A stretch of DNA of 64,000 nt from Cellulomonas sp. 73-145 (lineage in GTDB: Bacteria; Actinomycetota; Actinomycetes; Actinomycetales; Cellulomonadaceae), in the NCBI GenBank assembly GCA_001898185.1, contig MKTI01000013.1:124001-188000 (forward strand), written 5' to 3'. The notes beneath the pieces are model-generated. The model saw nothing but the letters and a program-made list of their open reading frames with translations, was not told where the DNA came from and ran no database searches. Shown here in pieces: positions 35,370-44,545 of the stretch (within the stretch, counting starts at the first letter, position 1; every line of letters begins with the position of its first letter). Both the position numbers and the translations under genes were made by a program.

Positions 35370-36253
35370 CGGCCCTCCACCAGAACCCGCACGCCCGCGA
35401 ACAGGTCGTCCTCGGGCAGCTTCACCGGGACGCGCGTCTCGGCGAGCTCGAACTCCTCCCAGGGCCACACCTGGCGCTCCAGGCCACGGGGCGCGGCGAA
35501 GAACCACCCCTCGGGGTCGATCTGAGTCGCGTGCGCCCGCAGGGCGGCGTCACGGCGGTCGAACCAGTCGGCGCAGGCGATGCGCGTGGTGACCGGTCGC
35601 TCCGGGATCTCGCGGGCGGCGCGGGAGTCGATCCAGTCGCCGAACGGGCTCTCGAGGCCGGCCGCAGTCAGCGCGTCGTGCACGGCACGCATGCGGGACA
35701 GGGAGAAGCCGTGGTCGTAGTAGAGCTTGCGCACCGACCACGGCTCGCCGGTGCCGCGGTAGCGCTCGGGGTCGGCGGCGGCCGCGAACGCCTCCACGCT
35801 GACCCGGTGGCACATCACGTGGTCCGGGTGGGGGTAGCCGCCGGTCTCGTCGTACGTCGTCATGACGTGGGGACGGAACTCGCGCACCAGGGCGACCAGC
35901 GGTGCCGCGGCGACCTCGAGCGGCTGCAGCGCGAAGCAGCCCCCCGGCAGGGGCGGCAGCGGGTCCCCCTCGGGCAGACCGGAGTCGACGAAGCCAAGCC
36001 AGGTCTGACGGATGCCGAGGGCAGCCGCGGCGGCGGCCATCTCCTCGCGGCGCACCGCGCGCATCTCGTCGAGATCGGTGATCTCGCGGCCGTAGCGAGG
36101 GTTCAGCACGTCGCCGCGCTCACCGCCCGTGCAGCTGACGACGAGCACGTCCACACCCTCGTCCACGTAGCGCGCCAGCGTCGCGGCGCCCTTGCTGGAC
36201 TCGTCGTCGGGGTGCGCGTGCACCGCCATCAGCCGCAGTCGCTCGTCGGCCAC
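35366..36253 (-). CDS. mca: Mycothiol S-conjugate amidase
   Basis: Mca cleaves mycothiol conjugates to release mercapturic acids for export, a detoxification step specific to Actinobacteria. The 295-residue LmbE/PIG-L-fold protein has the zinc motif AHPDDESS (H14, D17) and the second HPDH block (H142-H145, in GYPHPDHVMCH), plus YYDHGFS and a C-terminal PWEEFELA. GTG at 36253 follows GGGGAGG. Length distinguishes it moderately from the related deacetylase MshB. The run of features and the C-terminal region favour Mca. The next small membrane gene overlaps its stop. Confidence 0.93.
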   Translation of the reverse strand: MADERLRLMAVHAHPDDESSKGAATLARYVDEGVDVLVVSCTGGERGDVLNPRYGREITDLDEMRAVRREEMAAAAAALGIRQTWLGFVDSGLPEGDPLPPLPGGCFALQPLEVAAAPLVALVREFRPHVMTTYDETGGYPHPDHVMCHRVSVEAFAAAADPERYRGTGEPWSVRKLYYDHGFSLSRMRAVHDALTAAGLESPFGDWIDSRAAREIPERPVTTRIACADWFDRRDAALRAHATQIDPEGWFFAAPRGLERQVWPWEEFELAETRVPVKLPEDDLFAGVRVLVEGR

Positions 36254-36435
36254 CGGACCTCCCCTGCTCGCTGCGTACCGCGCCCCGGGAGCCCCGGGCG
36301 CCGCGTCCCTGCTGCCTCGGACGCCGCCGGGCCGAGCCCGACGAGTGACAATGATCGCGCACGTCGCCCCGCCACCCGCAGGCCGCCGTCCGGAACGGCT
36401 GCGGACGGGGCCCCGACCACCGCAGGAGCCACCCC

Positions 36436-36843
36436 GTGACCACGGTCCCGACCCGCCCGCCGGCGGGCCGCTACGGCCCCGAGCCGACCACCGGCCGACG
36501 TCTGTGGGCACGCATCGGCCTCGCGGCGCTCGTCGTGGCGACCCTCGCCGTCCTCGCGTGGCTCGGCTGGGGCGTGTTCCGCGACCCCGTGCAGTGGCGT
36601 GACGTGGGGTTCCACGTGGACGGCGCCTCGTCGATCGCGGTGACGTTCGACGTCACCAAGGCGCCCACGGCCACCGTCAGCTGCCGCGTGGTGGGGTTGT
36701 CGAAGTCGTTCGGGCACGTCGGCGTCAAGGACGTGACCGTGGGACCGGCCAGCACGGGGACCGTGCGCGTCACGGCGACCGTGCCGACCGCCGAGGAGGC
36801 GGTGAGCGGCACGGTCACCGGGTGCGACGTCGTGACGTCCTGA
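36436..36843 (+). CDS. DUF4307 domain-containing membrane protein
   Basis: This is a 135-residue protein with an N-terminal RYG motif, one membrane helix (about 26-46, IGLAALVVATLAVLAWLGWGV) and an extracellular beta-rich domain, TVSCRVVGLSKSFGHVGVKDVTVGP. This is the DUF4307 family of Actinobacteria, usually found beside mca and greA, as here. Function is unknown. GTG at 36436 follows GGAG. It is divergent from mca and convergent with greA, from which it is separated by a small hairpin. Confidence 0.9.
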   Translation: MTTVPTRPPAGRYGPEPTTGRRLWARIGLAALVVATLAVLAWLGWGVFRDPVQWRDVGFHVDGASSIAVTFDVTKAPTATVSCRVVGLSKSFGHVGVKDVTVGPASTGTVRVTATVPTAEEAVSGTVTGCDVVTS

Positions 36844-36864
36844 CACCGGCGCCGGGTAGCCCCC

Positions 36865-36882
36865 CCGGGACGCGGGTCCCGG
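36865..36882. terminator. Hairpin between DUF4307 gene and greA
   Basis: A 7-bp stem CCGGGAC/GTCCCGG with a 4-nt loop lies between convergent stops at 36843 and 36886. Confidence 0.5.
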
Positions 36883-36885
36883 ACG

Positions 36886-37365
36886 TCAGAACGGACGCGC
36901 GGCGACGATCTCCACGCCGATGTCGCGGCCGTTCGGCGCGGTGTAGGACGTGGTGTCACCCACCTTGCGGCCGTTGATCGCGGCACCCAGGGGTGACGTC
37001 GGCGAGAAGACGTCCACGTCGGCGGAGCCCGCGATCTCGCGCGAGCCCAGCAGGAACGTCATCTCGTCGCCGGCGACCGTCGCGGTCACCAGCATGCCGG
37101 GCTCCACGACGCCGTCGTCGGACGGGGTGCCGATGTGCACGTGCGCGAGCTTGGCCTTCAGCTCGCGGATGCGCGCCTCCTGCTTCGCCTGCTCCTCGCG
37201 GGCGGCGTGGTAGCCGCCGTTCTCCTTGAGGTCGCCCTCGTCGCGCGCCTTGGCGATCTTGTCGACGATGTCGCGGCGCCCCTCGCCCTCGAGGTGGGCG
37301 AGCTCGGCCGTGAGCCGGTCGTAGGCCTCCTGCGTCAGCCACGTGGCCTCGGTCGTCTCGGTCAC
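36886..37365 (-). CDS. greA: Transcription elongation factor GreA
   Basis: GreA stimulates RNA cleavage by backtracked RNA polymerase. The 159-residue protein has the N-terminal coiled coil with the acidic tip RDEGDLKENGGYHAARE and the C-terminal FKBP-like domain (TPNGRDIGVEIV, SPLGAAINGRKVGD). GTG at 37365 follows AAGGAG at 6 nt; an ATG 15 bp upstream is inside that ribosome site and is rejected. Its place beside mca and DUF4307 is a conserved actinobacterial order. Confidence 0.97.
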   Translation of the reverse strand: MTETTEATWLTQEAYDRLTAELAHLEGEGRRDIVDKIAKARDEGDLKENGGYHAAREEQAKQEARIRELKAKLAHVHIGTPSDDGVVEPGMLVTATVAGDEMTFLLGSREIAGSADVDVFSPTSPLGAAINGRKVGDTTSYTAPNGRDIGVEIVAARPF

Positions 37366-37611
37366 GATCGCTCCTTCCATGCAGTTCACGTGCGTCCTCG
37401 TCGGGCGTACCGGTCGGCGAGCGGGGTGATGACCTCGCTGACACCTGCTCGGGCACGGCGCGACGACGGACGCGACGGTCGGGGTGCCGGCCCGGCGATC
37501 GGCGGACGACGGCGACCCGGAGCCGGTGTGCGACGGGCCGCCCGTCCCCTCGCGGGGTCGGCGTAAACGGTCATCCTACCCGGCGATCCCGGAAGGGCCC
37601 GGTGAGGCGGT

Positions 37612-38451
37612 TCAGTCGAGCGCGACCGTGCCCTGGACGCCGAGCACCGTGTCGCCGCCCACCCACACCTGCTCGCCGTCCCGCGCGATGCGGATCAGCC
37701 CGCGCCGCCCGAGGACCGTCCCCTGCCGGATGGTGAAGCGGTCGGGCAGCAGCCCGGCGGACGTGAGCCACTGCCCGAGGCCGGCCGCGAGGCTGCCGGT
37801 GACCGGGTCCTCCTGCACGCCGACGCCGGGGTGGAAGGCGCGGACCTCGACGTCCGCCGGTCCCCCGGCAGGGTGCGGGGCGACCAGCCCGACGGCCTGG
37901 GCGCCGATCAGGTCCCGGTCCGCCCGGGCGTCGAGCACGTCCTGCACGGTGGCCAGCAGCAGCGCCGCCCAGCCGGGACCGTTGTCCACCCACTGCGCGG
38001 CCTGCACCCGGTCCGCCGGCACACCGACCGCCCTGGTCAGCCTCTCGCGCGTCGCGTCGTCCACCGGTCCGCTGCGCCGCAGCGGCGGTGCCGCGAACGC
38101 CGCCCGGCCCGGCACCGTCTCGTCGAGCCGGATCGGCACGAGGCCCACCGCGCACTCCTGCACCACCGTGCCGGGGGACGCCGGGACGCCACCGGCTGCG
38201 AGCCACGCACGGGCGGAACCGAGGGTCGGGTGGCCGGCGAACGGCAGCTCACCACCGGGGGTGAAGACGCGCAGGCGGTAGTCGGCACCGGCCTGGGTGG
38301 GTGGGAGCAGGAACGTCGTCTCGGACAGGTTGGTCCACCGGGCGAACGCGTGCATCCTCGACTCGTCCAGGCCGCCGGCGTCGTGCACCACCGCGACCGG
38401 GTTGCCGAGCGTGAGGGTGTCGGTGAACACGTCGACCTGGCTGAAGCGCAT
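37612..38451 (-). CDS. PhzF-family isomerase/epimerase
   Basis: This is a 279-residue PhzF/DapF-fold protein. The first lobe starts MRFSQVDVFTDTLTLGNPVAVV with the conserved glutamate E44 in NLSETTFLLP, and the block FTPGGELPFAGHPTLG follows. The second lobe has EDPVTGSLAAGL. The named member isomerises a phenazine precursor, but most chromosomal PhzF proteins have no known substrate and no phenazine genes are near. It stands 34 bp downstream of ilvA's stop on the same strand and may be its third gene. Confidence 0.92.
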   Translation of the reverse strand: MRFSQVDVFTDTLTLGNPVAVVHDAGGLDESRMHAFARWTNLSETTFLLPPTQAGADYRLRVFTPGGELPFAGHPTLGSARAWLAAGGVPASPGTVVQECAVGLVPIRLDETVPGRAAFAAPPLRRSGPVDDATRERLTRAVGVPADRVQAAQWVDNGPGWAALLLATVQDVLDARADRDLIGAQAVGLVAPHPAGGPADVEVRAFHPGVGVQEDPVTGSLAAGLGQWLTSAGLLPDRFTIRQGTVLGRRGLIRIARDGEQVWVGGDTVLGVQGTVALD

Positions 38452-38484
38452 GGGTCTCTCCTCGCAGCGGTGCGGACCGGGGGG

Positions 38485-39687
38485 TCAGTCGGACAGGCGG
38501 TAGCCGGTGTCGCGCAGGCGGCGCACCAGCTGGGAGCAGTGCTCGGGACCCTTGGTCTCGACGTGGACCTCGATCGCCACCTCGTCGAACGCCAGGTCGC
38601 CACCCGTGCGTGCGTGGGCGACGTCCATCACGTTGCCGCCCAGGGCTGCGACGTCACGCAGCACGCCCGCGAGCGCGCCCGGGGTGTCGGAGATGCGGAT
38701 GCGCAGCTGCAGGAACCGGCCGGCGGAGGCGAGGCCGTGCCGGACCACCCGCATCAGGACCAGGGGGTCGATGTTGCCGCCGGAGAGCACGGCCACCACG
38801 GGTCCGCGCCCGGCGAAGTCGCCACCCGCCGCCATCAGCGCCGCCACGGAGGCCGCACCGGACGGCTCGACGATCAGCTTGGCGCGCTCCGCCACCAGCA
38901 GGAGGGCCCGGGACAGGTCCTCCTCCGAGACGGTGCGGACCGGCACGTGGTGGCTGGACAGCACCTCGAACGGCACCGCGCCCGGCATCCCGATCGCGAT
39001 GCCGTCGGCCATCGTGCGCAGCTCGGGGGCCTTGACCGGGTGGCCGGCGGCGAGCGACGCCGGGTAGGCGGCGGCGCGGGCGGCCTGGACGCCGACCACG
39101 CGCACGTCCCGCCGCTCGTCGAGCGCGGCCGAGATGCCGGCTGCCAGTCCCCCGCCGCCGACCGGCACGACGATCGTCCTGACGTCCGGCACCTGCTCGA
39201 GGATCTCGAGGCCGATGGTGCCCTGGCCGGCGTCGATGTCCGGGTGGTCGTACGGGTGGATCAGCACGGCACCGGTCGCGTCGGCGTGCGCGTGCGCGTG
39301 GGTCAGCGCCTCGTCGACGCTGGCGCCGACCAGCTCGACGTGGGCGCCGTACTGGCGGGTCGCGGCGATCTTGGGCAGCGCCGCGTCGACGGGCATGAAG
39401 ACGACGGCCTTGATCCCCAGCAGCGAGGCGGCCAGCGCGACGCCCTGCGCGTGGTTGCCGGCACTGGCGGCGACGACACCGCGGGCCTTCTCGTCGTCGG
39501 ACAGGCGCGACATGCGCGTGTAGGCGCCACGGATCTTGAACGAGCCGGCGCGCTGCAGGTTCTCGCACTTGAGCCAGACGTCGGTGCCGGCGATCGCCGT
39601 CAGCGCACGGCTGTACTGGACCGGGGTGCGGTCGGCGACCCCCTCGAGCAGCTGTGCGGCGGCGCGGACGTCGGCCGGCCCGATCAC
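38485..39687 (-). CDS. ilvA: Threonine ammonia-lyase (threonine dehydratase) with ACT domain
   Basis: This is a PLP enzyme turning threonine into 2-oxobutyrate and ammonia, feeding isoleucine synthesis. The 400-residue protein has K51 in GSFKIRGA, the phosphate loop VGGGGLAAG and a C-terminal ACT-like domain (about 325-400, [16 protein letters not shown]). The single short ACT and length place it with the IlvA/TdcB-like group of Actinobacteria. The start GTG overlaps the metB stop (GTGA), so the two are coupled. Biosynthetic or catabolic role cannot be separated by sequence alone. The operon with metB suggests biosynthetic control. Confidence 0.93.
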   Translation of the reverse strand: MIGPADVRAAAQLLEGVADRTPVQYSRALTAIAGTDVWLKCENLQRAGSFKIRGAYTRMSRLSDDEKARGVVAASAGNHAQGVALAASLLGIKAVVFMPVDAALPKIAATRQYGAHVELVGASVDEALTHAHAHADATGAVLIHPYDHPDIDAGQGTIGLEILEQVPDVRTIVVPVGGGGLAAGISAALDERRDVRVVGVQAARAAAYPASLAAGHPVKAPELRTMADGIAIGMPGAVPFEVLSSHHVPVRTVSEEDLSRALLLVAERAKLIVEPSGAASVAALMAAGGDFAGRGPVVAVLSGGNIDPLVLMRVVRHGLASAGRFLQLRIRISDTPGALAGVLRDVAALGGNVMDVAHARTGGDLAFDEVAIEVHVETKGPEHCSQLVRRLRDTGYRLSD

Positions 39688-40889
39688 CGACCCACGCCCG
39701 CAGCGTCGAGCGCCTGCGCCAGGTCCGCGACCAGGTCGTCCACGTCCTCGATGCCGACCGACAGGCGCACCAAGTCGTCCGGCACCTCCAGCGCGGTGCC
39801 GGCCACCGAACCGTGCGTCATCCGGGCCGGGTGCTCGATCAGCGACTCGACGCCGCCGAGCGACTCGGCGAGCGTGAACAGCTGCGTGGCGCCGCACACC
39901 GCGACCGCGCTGTCCGCGGAGCCGGTGCGGAACGACACCATGCCGCCGAACCCGCGCATCTGCCGCGCAGCGACCTCGTGCCCGGGATGGCTCTCCAACC
40001 CGGGATACAGGACCTGGGTGACGCCGGCCCGCTGCTCCAGGAACTCGGCGACGGCTGCGGCGTTGGCCAGGTGCCGGTCCATCCGCACGGCCAGGGTGCG
40101 CAGCCCGCGCAGGGTCAGCCACGCGTCGAACGGTCCGGCGACCGCCCCGGACGAGTTCTGGTGGAACGCCACCGCGTCGCGCACGTTCGTCGTCCCCGTC
40201 GGACCTTCCAGGCCCACCGGCAGCTGGGCGCCGTCGGCCACCACCAGCGCACCGCCCACCACGTCCGAGTGCCCGCCGATGTACTTGGTGGTCGAGTGCA
40301 CGACGACGTCCGCACCGAGGGCGATCGGCTGCTGCAGGTACGGCGTGGCGAACGTGTTGTCCACTGCGAGCAGGGCGCCGGCCGCCCGGGCATGCGCCGC
40401 GATCGCGGCGATGTCCGCGATGCCGAGCAGCGGGTTGGTCGGCGTCTCCACCCAGACCAGCTTGGTGCGGCCGGGCTGGATCGCGTCGAGCACCGCATCG
40501 GGGTTCGACAGGTCGACCGGCGTGTGCTCGATCCCCCACGGCCCGAACACCCGCGCGACCAGGCGGTACGTGCCGCCGTAGGCGTCGTTCGGGACGATCA
40601 CGTGGTCGCCGGGACGCAGCACCGCGCGCAGCAGGGTGTCCTCCGCGGCGAGGCCCGACGAGAACGCGAAGCCGGCGGCACCACCCTCGACGGCTGCGAG
40701 CGCCGCCTCGAGCGCCGCACGGGTCGGGTTGCCGGACCGGGAGTACTCCCAGCCGCCGCGCAGCCCGCCGACACCGTCCTGCTTGTAGGTGGACACCTGG
40801 TAGATCGGGGGCACCACCGCACCGGTGGCGGGGTCCGCCTCCTGTCCGGCATGGATGGCGCGGGTGGCGAAGCCCTGGTCGTCGGTCAC
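39684..40889 (-). CDS. metB: Cystathionine gamma-synthase
   Basis: This is a PLP enzyme joining cysteine with an activated homoserine to cystathionine, the first transsulfuration step towards methionine. The 401-residue protein has K202 in [16 protein letters not shown], with IYQVSTYKQ and [10 protein letters not shown] near the N-terminus. The GTG start at 40889 lies about 7 bp after a -10-like TAGCCT (40901-40896), so the mRNA may be leaderless. Gamma-lyase activity is a known alternative in this family. It is divergent from msrA, with a perfect palindrome between them. Confidence 0.93.
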   Translation of the reverse strand: MTDDQGFATRAIHAGQEADPATGAVVPPIYQVSTYKQDGVGGLRGGWEYSRSGNPTRAALEAALAAVEGGAAGFAFSSGLAAEDTLLRAVLRPGDHVIVPNDAYGGTYRLVARVFGPWGIEHTPVDLSNPDAVLDAIQPGRTKLVWVETPTNPLLGIADIAAIAAHARAAGALLAVDNTFATPYLQQPIALGADVVVHSTTKYIGGHSDVVGGALVVADGAQLPVGLEGPTGTTNVRDAVAFHQNSSGAVAGPFDAWLTLRGLRTLAVRMDRHLANAAAVAEFLEQRAGVTQVLYPGLESHPGHEVAARQMRGFGGMVSFRTGSADSAVAVCGATQLFTLAESLGGVESLIEHPARMTHGSVAGTALEVPDDLVRLSVGIEDVDDLVADLAQALDAAGVGR

Positions 40890-40895
40890 GGGGTC

Positions 40896-40919
40896 AGGCT
40901 AGGCCGTCGGACCGACGGC
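40896..40919 (-). promoter_or_regulatory. metB promoter with embedded palindrome
   Basis: The minus strand carries a -10-like TAGCCT (40901-40896), and directly upstream is a perfect palindrome with 8-bp arms and a 1-nt centre (GCCGTCGG-A-CCGACGGC, 40903-40919). A regulator bound there would cover the spacer of the metB promoter and could also affect divergent msrA. Confidence 0.5.
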
Positions 40920-41003
40920 GCCCCAGCCCGGCGGACCGCGCCGGCGCGAGCGCGGAACACCCGGGCGCGGGGGCCGGTTGAACGCCGTGGAAGGGAGCAA
41001 CAC

Positions 41004-41672
41004 ATGAGCTGGCTGTTCGGATCCGCGCTGCGCACGACGATGGTGGACCGTGCCGATGCACTGCCCGGGCGGGACGCCCCGGCGTTCGACGTGCCGACGA
41101 CCCACACGGTGCTCGGCACCCCGCTGGCCGGCCCCTGGCCGGAGGGCACGCGGGTGCTGTACCTGGCGTCGGGCTGCTTCTGGGGCGCCGAGAAGGCTGC
41201 GTGGCAGCTGCCCGGCGTGGTGACCACCGCCGTCGGGTACATGGGCGGGTACACGCCCAACCCGACGTACGAGGAGGTGTGCACCGGTCGCACGGGGCAC
41301 GCCGAGACGGTCATGGTCGCGTACGACCCGACGCGACTGAGCGACGTCGACCTGCTGCGGCACTTCTGGGAGGAGCACGACCCCACGCAGGGGTTCCGGC
41401 AGGGCAACGACGTCGGCACCCAGTACCGGTCGGCCGTCTACACCACCACGCCGGAGCAGCACGCGGCGGCCCTGGCCACCCGCGAGGAGTTCGCGCCGCG
41501 GCTGCGGTCGAACGGATACGGCGACATCACGACGGAGATCCGGCCGGCCGCAGACGCCGGATCGTTCTTCTACGCCGAGGGGTACCACCAGCAGTACCTG
41601 GACAAGAACCCGGCCGGGTACTGCCCGATCAACTCGACCGGGGTCGCCTGCCCGGTCCCGACTGGCGCCTGA
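41004..41672 (+). CDS. msrA: Peptide-methionine (S)-S-oxide reductase MsrA
   Basis: MsrA repairs oxidised methionine in proteins and uses a cysteine attack on the S-sulfoxide. The 222-residue protein has C58 in [14 protein letters not shown], the family motif [24 protein letters not shown], and resolving-cysteine candidates in the tail [14 protein letters not shown]. The ATG at 41004 follows AAGGGAG. It is divergent from metB and followed by a long hairpin. Oxidative-stress control is likely but not visible apart from the shared palindrome. Confidence 0.96.
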   Translation: MSWLFGSALRTTMVDRADALPGRDAPAFDVPTTHTVLGTPLAGPWPEGTRVLYLASGCFWGAEKAAWQLPGVVTTAVGYMGGYTPNPTYEEVCTGRTGHAETVMVAYDPTRLSDVDLLRHFWEEHDPTQGFRQGNDVGTQYRSAVYTTTPEQHAAALATREEFAPRLRSNGYGDITTEIRPAADAGSFFYAEGYHQQYLDKNPAGYCPINSTGVACPVPTGA

Positions 41673-41677
41673 CCAGC

Positions 41678-41713
41678 CGCCGGTCGTCCTCGCCGATGCG
41701 GGGACGACCGGCG
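41678..41713. terminator. Hairpin between msrA and DUF1905 gene
   Basis: A perfect 12-bp stem (41678-41689 with 41702-41713) and a 12-nt loop lie just after the msrA stop, in the gap to the convergent stop at 41736. Confidence 0.7.
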
Positions 41714-41735
41714 CGGCAGGCCGTCGCCGGACGGG

Positions 41736-42203
41736 TCAGCCGATCAGAGCCTGGACGACCGACTCGACGCGGCGCGCGCGCGTCTCCGGCTTCTTCGCGG
41801 ACTCGACGGCGAGCACGTGCTGGCGCTGGTGCGAGTACGTCAGCGCGTCGAAGGCCGCCTTGGCAGCCGGCTCGGCTGCGAGGGCTGCCGCGAGGTCGTC
41901 GGGGACCTCGACGGTGCGGGGCGCGGAGTCGAGCTCGACGTCGAGCTGCACCGCGTCACCCGCGGCCAGTCGGGCCGCTGCGCGGTTCTCGGCGCTGACA
42001 CCGAGCCAGAATGCGCCGCCCATCCGGGCGATGCTGGTGCGCCATGCGTGGCCGTTGACCGTCGCGACGACCTTGGGTCGGTTCCCGCCGCCCAGCTCCG
42101 CCACGGCCTCGTCGGGAATCCGGATGCCCGTCGTCGTGCCGCCCGTAGCGGTCAGCTCGCTCACCAGGTGCATCGGGCCATCGTCGGTCGGCGGCCCGGG
42201 CAT
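41736..42203 (-). CDS. YdeI/OmpD-associated, DUF1905 domain protein
   Basis: This is a 155-residue protein with an N-terminal DUF1905 beta-barrel (GIRIPDEAVAELGG, VVATVNGHAWRTSI, FWLGVSAENRAAARLAAGD) and a C-terminal YdeI-like helical part (AFDALTYSHQRQHVLAVESAKKPETRARRVESVV). Function is unknown. Family members are small cytoplasmic proteins, with a suggested role in bacteriocin or antimicrobial tolerance in some species. The start at ATG 42203 has no ribosome site and might be leaderless. ATG 42173 is an alternative. It is divergent from the ligase gene. Confidence 0.82.
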   Translation of the reverse strand: MPGPPTDDGPMHLVSELTATGGTTTGIRIPDEAVAELGGGNRPKVVATVNGHAWRTSIARMGGAFWLGVSAENRAAARLAAGDAVQLDVELDSAPRTVEVPDDLAAALAAEPAAKAAFDALTYSHQRQHVLAVESAKKPETRARRVESVVQALIG

Positions 42204-42290
42204 GTAAACAGCGTCGGGACGTCGACGCGCCGCTGGCGGCACGGCGACGACGTCGGGCGGATGTCGGTGGCCCGCGGCACCATGACGGCC

Positions 42291-43910
42291 ATGCGCCTGG
42301 TGCAGATCGCGGAGACCTCGGCGGCCGTGGCCGCCACCCGGTCCCGGCTGGCCAAGCGTGAGGCGCTCGCCGCGACGTTGCGCGCCGCGGCCGACGACGG
42401 GCCGGACGATGTCGCACTGGCCACCCGCTACCTGGCCGGACAGCTGCGGCAGCGGCGCACGGGCCTGGGCTGGCGGTCGCTGGCCGGCCTGCCCGGTCCG
42501 GCAGCCGAGGCGAGCCTGACGCTCGTCGAGGTGGACGCGGCGTTCGAGACGATGGCGTCGCTCTCGGGTGCCGGTTCCGCGTCGGCCCGGACGGCAGCCG
42601 CTGCACGGCTGTTCGGCGCCGCCACCGCGGTCGAGCAGCGGCTGCTGCGCGGTCTCGTCACGGGTGAGCTGCGCCAGGGCGCCCTTGACGCACTGGTGCT
42701 CGACGCCGTCGCGGCAGCCGCCGCCGTGCCCGAGGCGGCCGTGCGACGAGCGGCGATGCTGGCCGGCGACTCGGCACCCGTTGCGGTGGCGGCCTTGAGC
42801 GCCCCCGACTCCGCCGGCGCACTGGCGGCGCTCGAACAGTTCGGGCTGACCGTCGGACGCGCGGTGCGGCCGATGCTCGCCCAGTCGGCTCCGGACGTCG
42901 CGGCGGCATTCACGTCGCTGGGCGTCGACGGCGCCGCCGACCGACCGGCCGTGGTCGACGTGAAGCTCGACGGGATCCGCATCCAGGTGCATCGGGACGG
43001 CGACGAGGTGCGGGTGTTCACGCGCAGCCTCGACGAGATCACCGACCGTGTACCGGAGGTCGTCGCCGCCGTCCGCAGCATGCCCGCGCAGTCGCTCGTG
43101 CTGGACGGTGAGGCGCTGTCGCTGGACGCGAACGGGCGGCCGCGACCGTTCCAGGAGACGTCGTCCCGCACGGCCACCCGCGACGCCGACGTGGCGGCCG
43201 GCACGGCGCTGACGCCCTTCTTCTTCGACGTGCTGCACCTCGACGGCCGCGACCTGCTCGACGCACCGCTGCGCGAGCGGCTCGCCGTGCTCGACTCCAT
43301 CGCCGCCGGCCACGTGGTGCAGCGCCTGGTCACCGCCGACGCTGCCGAGGCGCAGCAGCAGTTCGCCGCCTGGGTCGCTGCTGGTCAGGAGGGCGTGGTG
43401 GTCAAGGCCGTCGATGCCCCCTACGAGGCAGGGAGACGCGGGGCTGCGTGGGTGAAGGTCAAACCGCGGCACACCCTCGACCTGGTGGTGCTGGCCGTCG
43501 AGCGCGGGTCCGGCCGGCGGGCCGGCCTGCTGTCGAACATCCACCTGGGCGCCCGCGACGGCTCGGGTGGGTTCGTCATGCTGGGCAAGACGTTCAAGGG
43601 CATGACGGACGCGATGCTCGCCTGGCAGACCGAGCGGTTCCGCGAGCTGGCGGTCGACGACGACGGCTGGGTGGTGCACCTGCGGCCGGAGCAAGTGGTG
43701 GAGGTGGCGTTCGACGGGCTGCAGCGCTCGTCGCGCTACCCGGGCGGCGTGGCGCTGCGGTTCGCCCGCGTGCTGCGGTACCGCGACGACAAGCCGGCGG
43801 ACCAGGCCGACACGATCGAGACCGTCCTGGCGCTGGCGGGTCCGGTACGGACGGACGACGACGGTCCGGCCGACGCCCCGTCGGACGACGCAGGATCCGC
43901 AGACGGGTAG
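42291..43910 (+). CDS. ATP-dependent DNA ligase (LigB-type)
   Basis: This is a 539-residue ligase with an N-terminal helical DNA-binding domain (about 1-195), an adenylation domain with the nucleotidyl lysine K225 in VDVKLDGIRIQVH, motif IIIa FFFDVLHLDG, and motifs IV/V GVVVKAVDAPYEAG and WVKVKPRHTLDLVVL. The C-terminal OB-fold is followed by a disordered Asp-rich tail. This is the stand-alone ATP-type ligase that many Actinobacteria carry besides NAD-dependent LigA, presumably for repair. No Ku or LigD partner is next to it. An ATG 9 bp upstream is an equal start candidate. Confidence 0.92.
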   Translation: MRLVQIAETSAAVAATRSRLAKREALAATLRAAADDGPDDVALATRYLAGQLRQRRTGLGWRSLAGLPGPAAEASLTLVEVDAAFETMASLSGAGSASARTAAAARLFGAATAVEQRLLRGLVTGELRQGALDALVLDAVAAAAAVPEAAVRRAAMLAGDSAPVAVAALSAPDSAGALAALEQFGLTVGRAVRPMLAQSAPDVAAAFTSLGVDGAADRPAVVDVKLDGIRIQVHRDGDEVRVFTRSLDEITDRVPEVVAAVRSMPAQSLVLDGEALSLDANGRPRPFQETSSRTATRDADVAAGTALTPFFFDVLHLDGRDLLDAPLRERLAVLDSIAAGHVVQRLVTADAAEAQQQFAAWVAAGQEGVVVKAVDAPYEAGRRGAAWVKVKPRHTLDLVVLAVERGSGRRAGLLSNIHLGARDGSGGFVMLGKTFKGMTDAMLAWQTERFRELAVDDDGWVVHLRPEQVVEVAFDGLQRSSRYPGGVALRFARVLRYRDDKPADQADTIETVLALAGPVRTDDDGPADAPSDDAGSADG

Positions 43911-43936
43911 GCGGGCCGACCGTCGCCTCAGACGCC

Positions 43937-43976
43937 GACGGCGCGGCGCCCCTGCCCAGCAGGAGGCCGCGCCGTC
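43937..43976. terminator. Hairpin between ligase and FKBP genes
   Basis: An 11-bp perfect stem (GACGGCGCGGC with GCCGCGCCGTC) and an 18-nt loop lie between the convergent stops at 43910 and 43987. Confidence 0.65.
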
Positions 43977-43986
43977 GACGAGCGGG

Positions 43987-44391
43987 TCAGTGGGTGCCGA
44001 GGATGTCCACGACGAACACCAGCGTGTCGCCGCCGCGGATACCTGCCTGCGGCACGCCGCGGTCGCCGTACCCGAGGTGCGACGGGATCGAGAGCAGCAC
44101 GCGGGAGCCGACCTGCTGGCCGACCAGGCCCTCGTCCCAGCCCGCGATGACGGCGCCGACGCCGATCGGGAAGCTGATCGACTCGCCACGGTCGTACGAG
44201 TTGTCGAACACCCGGCCGCCCCAGCTCTGGCCGAGGTAGTTCACCTCGATGTCCTGACCCGCCTCGACGAGGTCGCCGTCGCCACGGCTGAGCACCTGCA
44301 CCTCGAGCTCAGCGGGCGCCGCCGAGTCCGGGAAGGTCAGCGTGGGCTTGTCTCCGAACGAGCCCGAGGCCTCGGGCAGCACTGCGGCCAT
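43987..44391 (-). CDS. FKBP-type peptidyl-prolyl cis-trans isomerase
   Basis: This is a 134-residue single-domain FKBP that speeds prolyl isomerisation. The active-site stretch is visible in VNYLGQSWGGRVFDNSYDRGESISFPIG, AVIAGWDEGLVGQQVGSRVLLSIP and HLGYGDRGVPQAGIRGGDTLVFVVDIL. No signal peptide or lipobox is present, so it is cytoplasmic. The first 30 residues form a short non-conserved lead. It is convergent with the ligase gene. Confidence 0.95.
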   Translation of the reverse strand: MAAVLPEASGSFGDKPTLTFPDSAAPAELEVQVLSRGDGDLVEAGQDIEVNYLGQSWGGRVFDNSYDRGESISFPIGVGAVIAGWDEGLVGQQVGSRVLLSIPSHLGYGDRGVPQAGIRGGDTLVFVVDILGTH

Positions 44392-44509
44392 GGGGATGTC
44401 TCCTCACCGGTTCGTGGTCCGGCCACGTGCGCGGCCGGTGGCCCCGGCCGCGCGGCCGGGTGCCCGGACATCCTGCCCTGCCCGAGCCGAAGATCGCTCA
44501 TCCGACCTC

Positions 44510-44538
44510 TTGCCAGAGTTGGCTAATGGCATTAGCTT
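44510..44538 (+). promoter_or_regulatory. Promoter with TetR-type operator for hydrolase-tetR operon
   Basis: The -35 box TTGCCA (44510-44515) and -10-like TAGCTT (44533-44538) have 17-bp spacing. A perfect 15-bp palindrome, GCTAATG-G-CATTAGC (44522-44536), fills the spacer. The start codon at 44546 lies 7-8 bp after the -10, so the transcript should be leaderless. The TetR regulator encoded downstream is the likely ligand. Confidence 0.7.
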
Positions 44539-44545
44539 TCTGGTC

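Noticed and set aside
37366..37611. Possible small gene between PhzF and greA
   Set aside because: Frames here lack a ribosome site and have Arg/Pro-rich shadow composition. I see only probable greA promoter sequence.
38485..40539. Apparent single 684-residue minus-strand protein ending in threonine dehydratase
   Set aside because: Its N-terminal half is the off-frame shadow of metB. The real ilvA begins at GTG 39687 overlapping the metB stop.
38485..41672. Search for SAM, cobalamin or T-box riboswitch before metB, ilvA or msrA
   Set aside because: metB seems leaderless, and the 114-bp divergent gap is too short and lacks recognisable riboswitch blocks.
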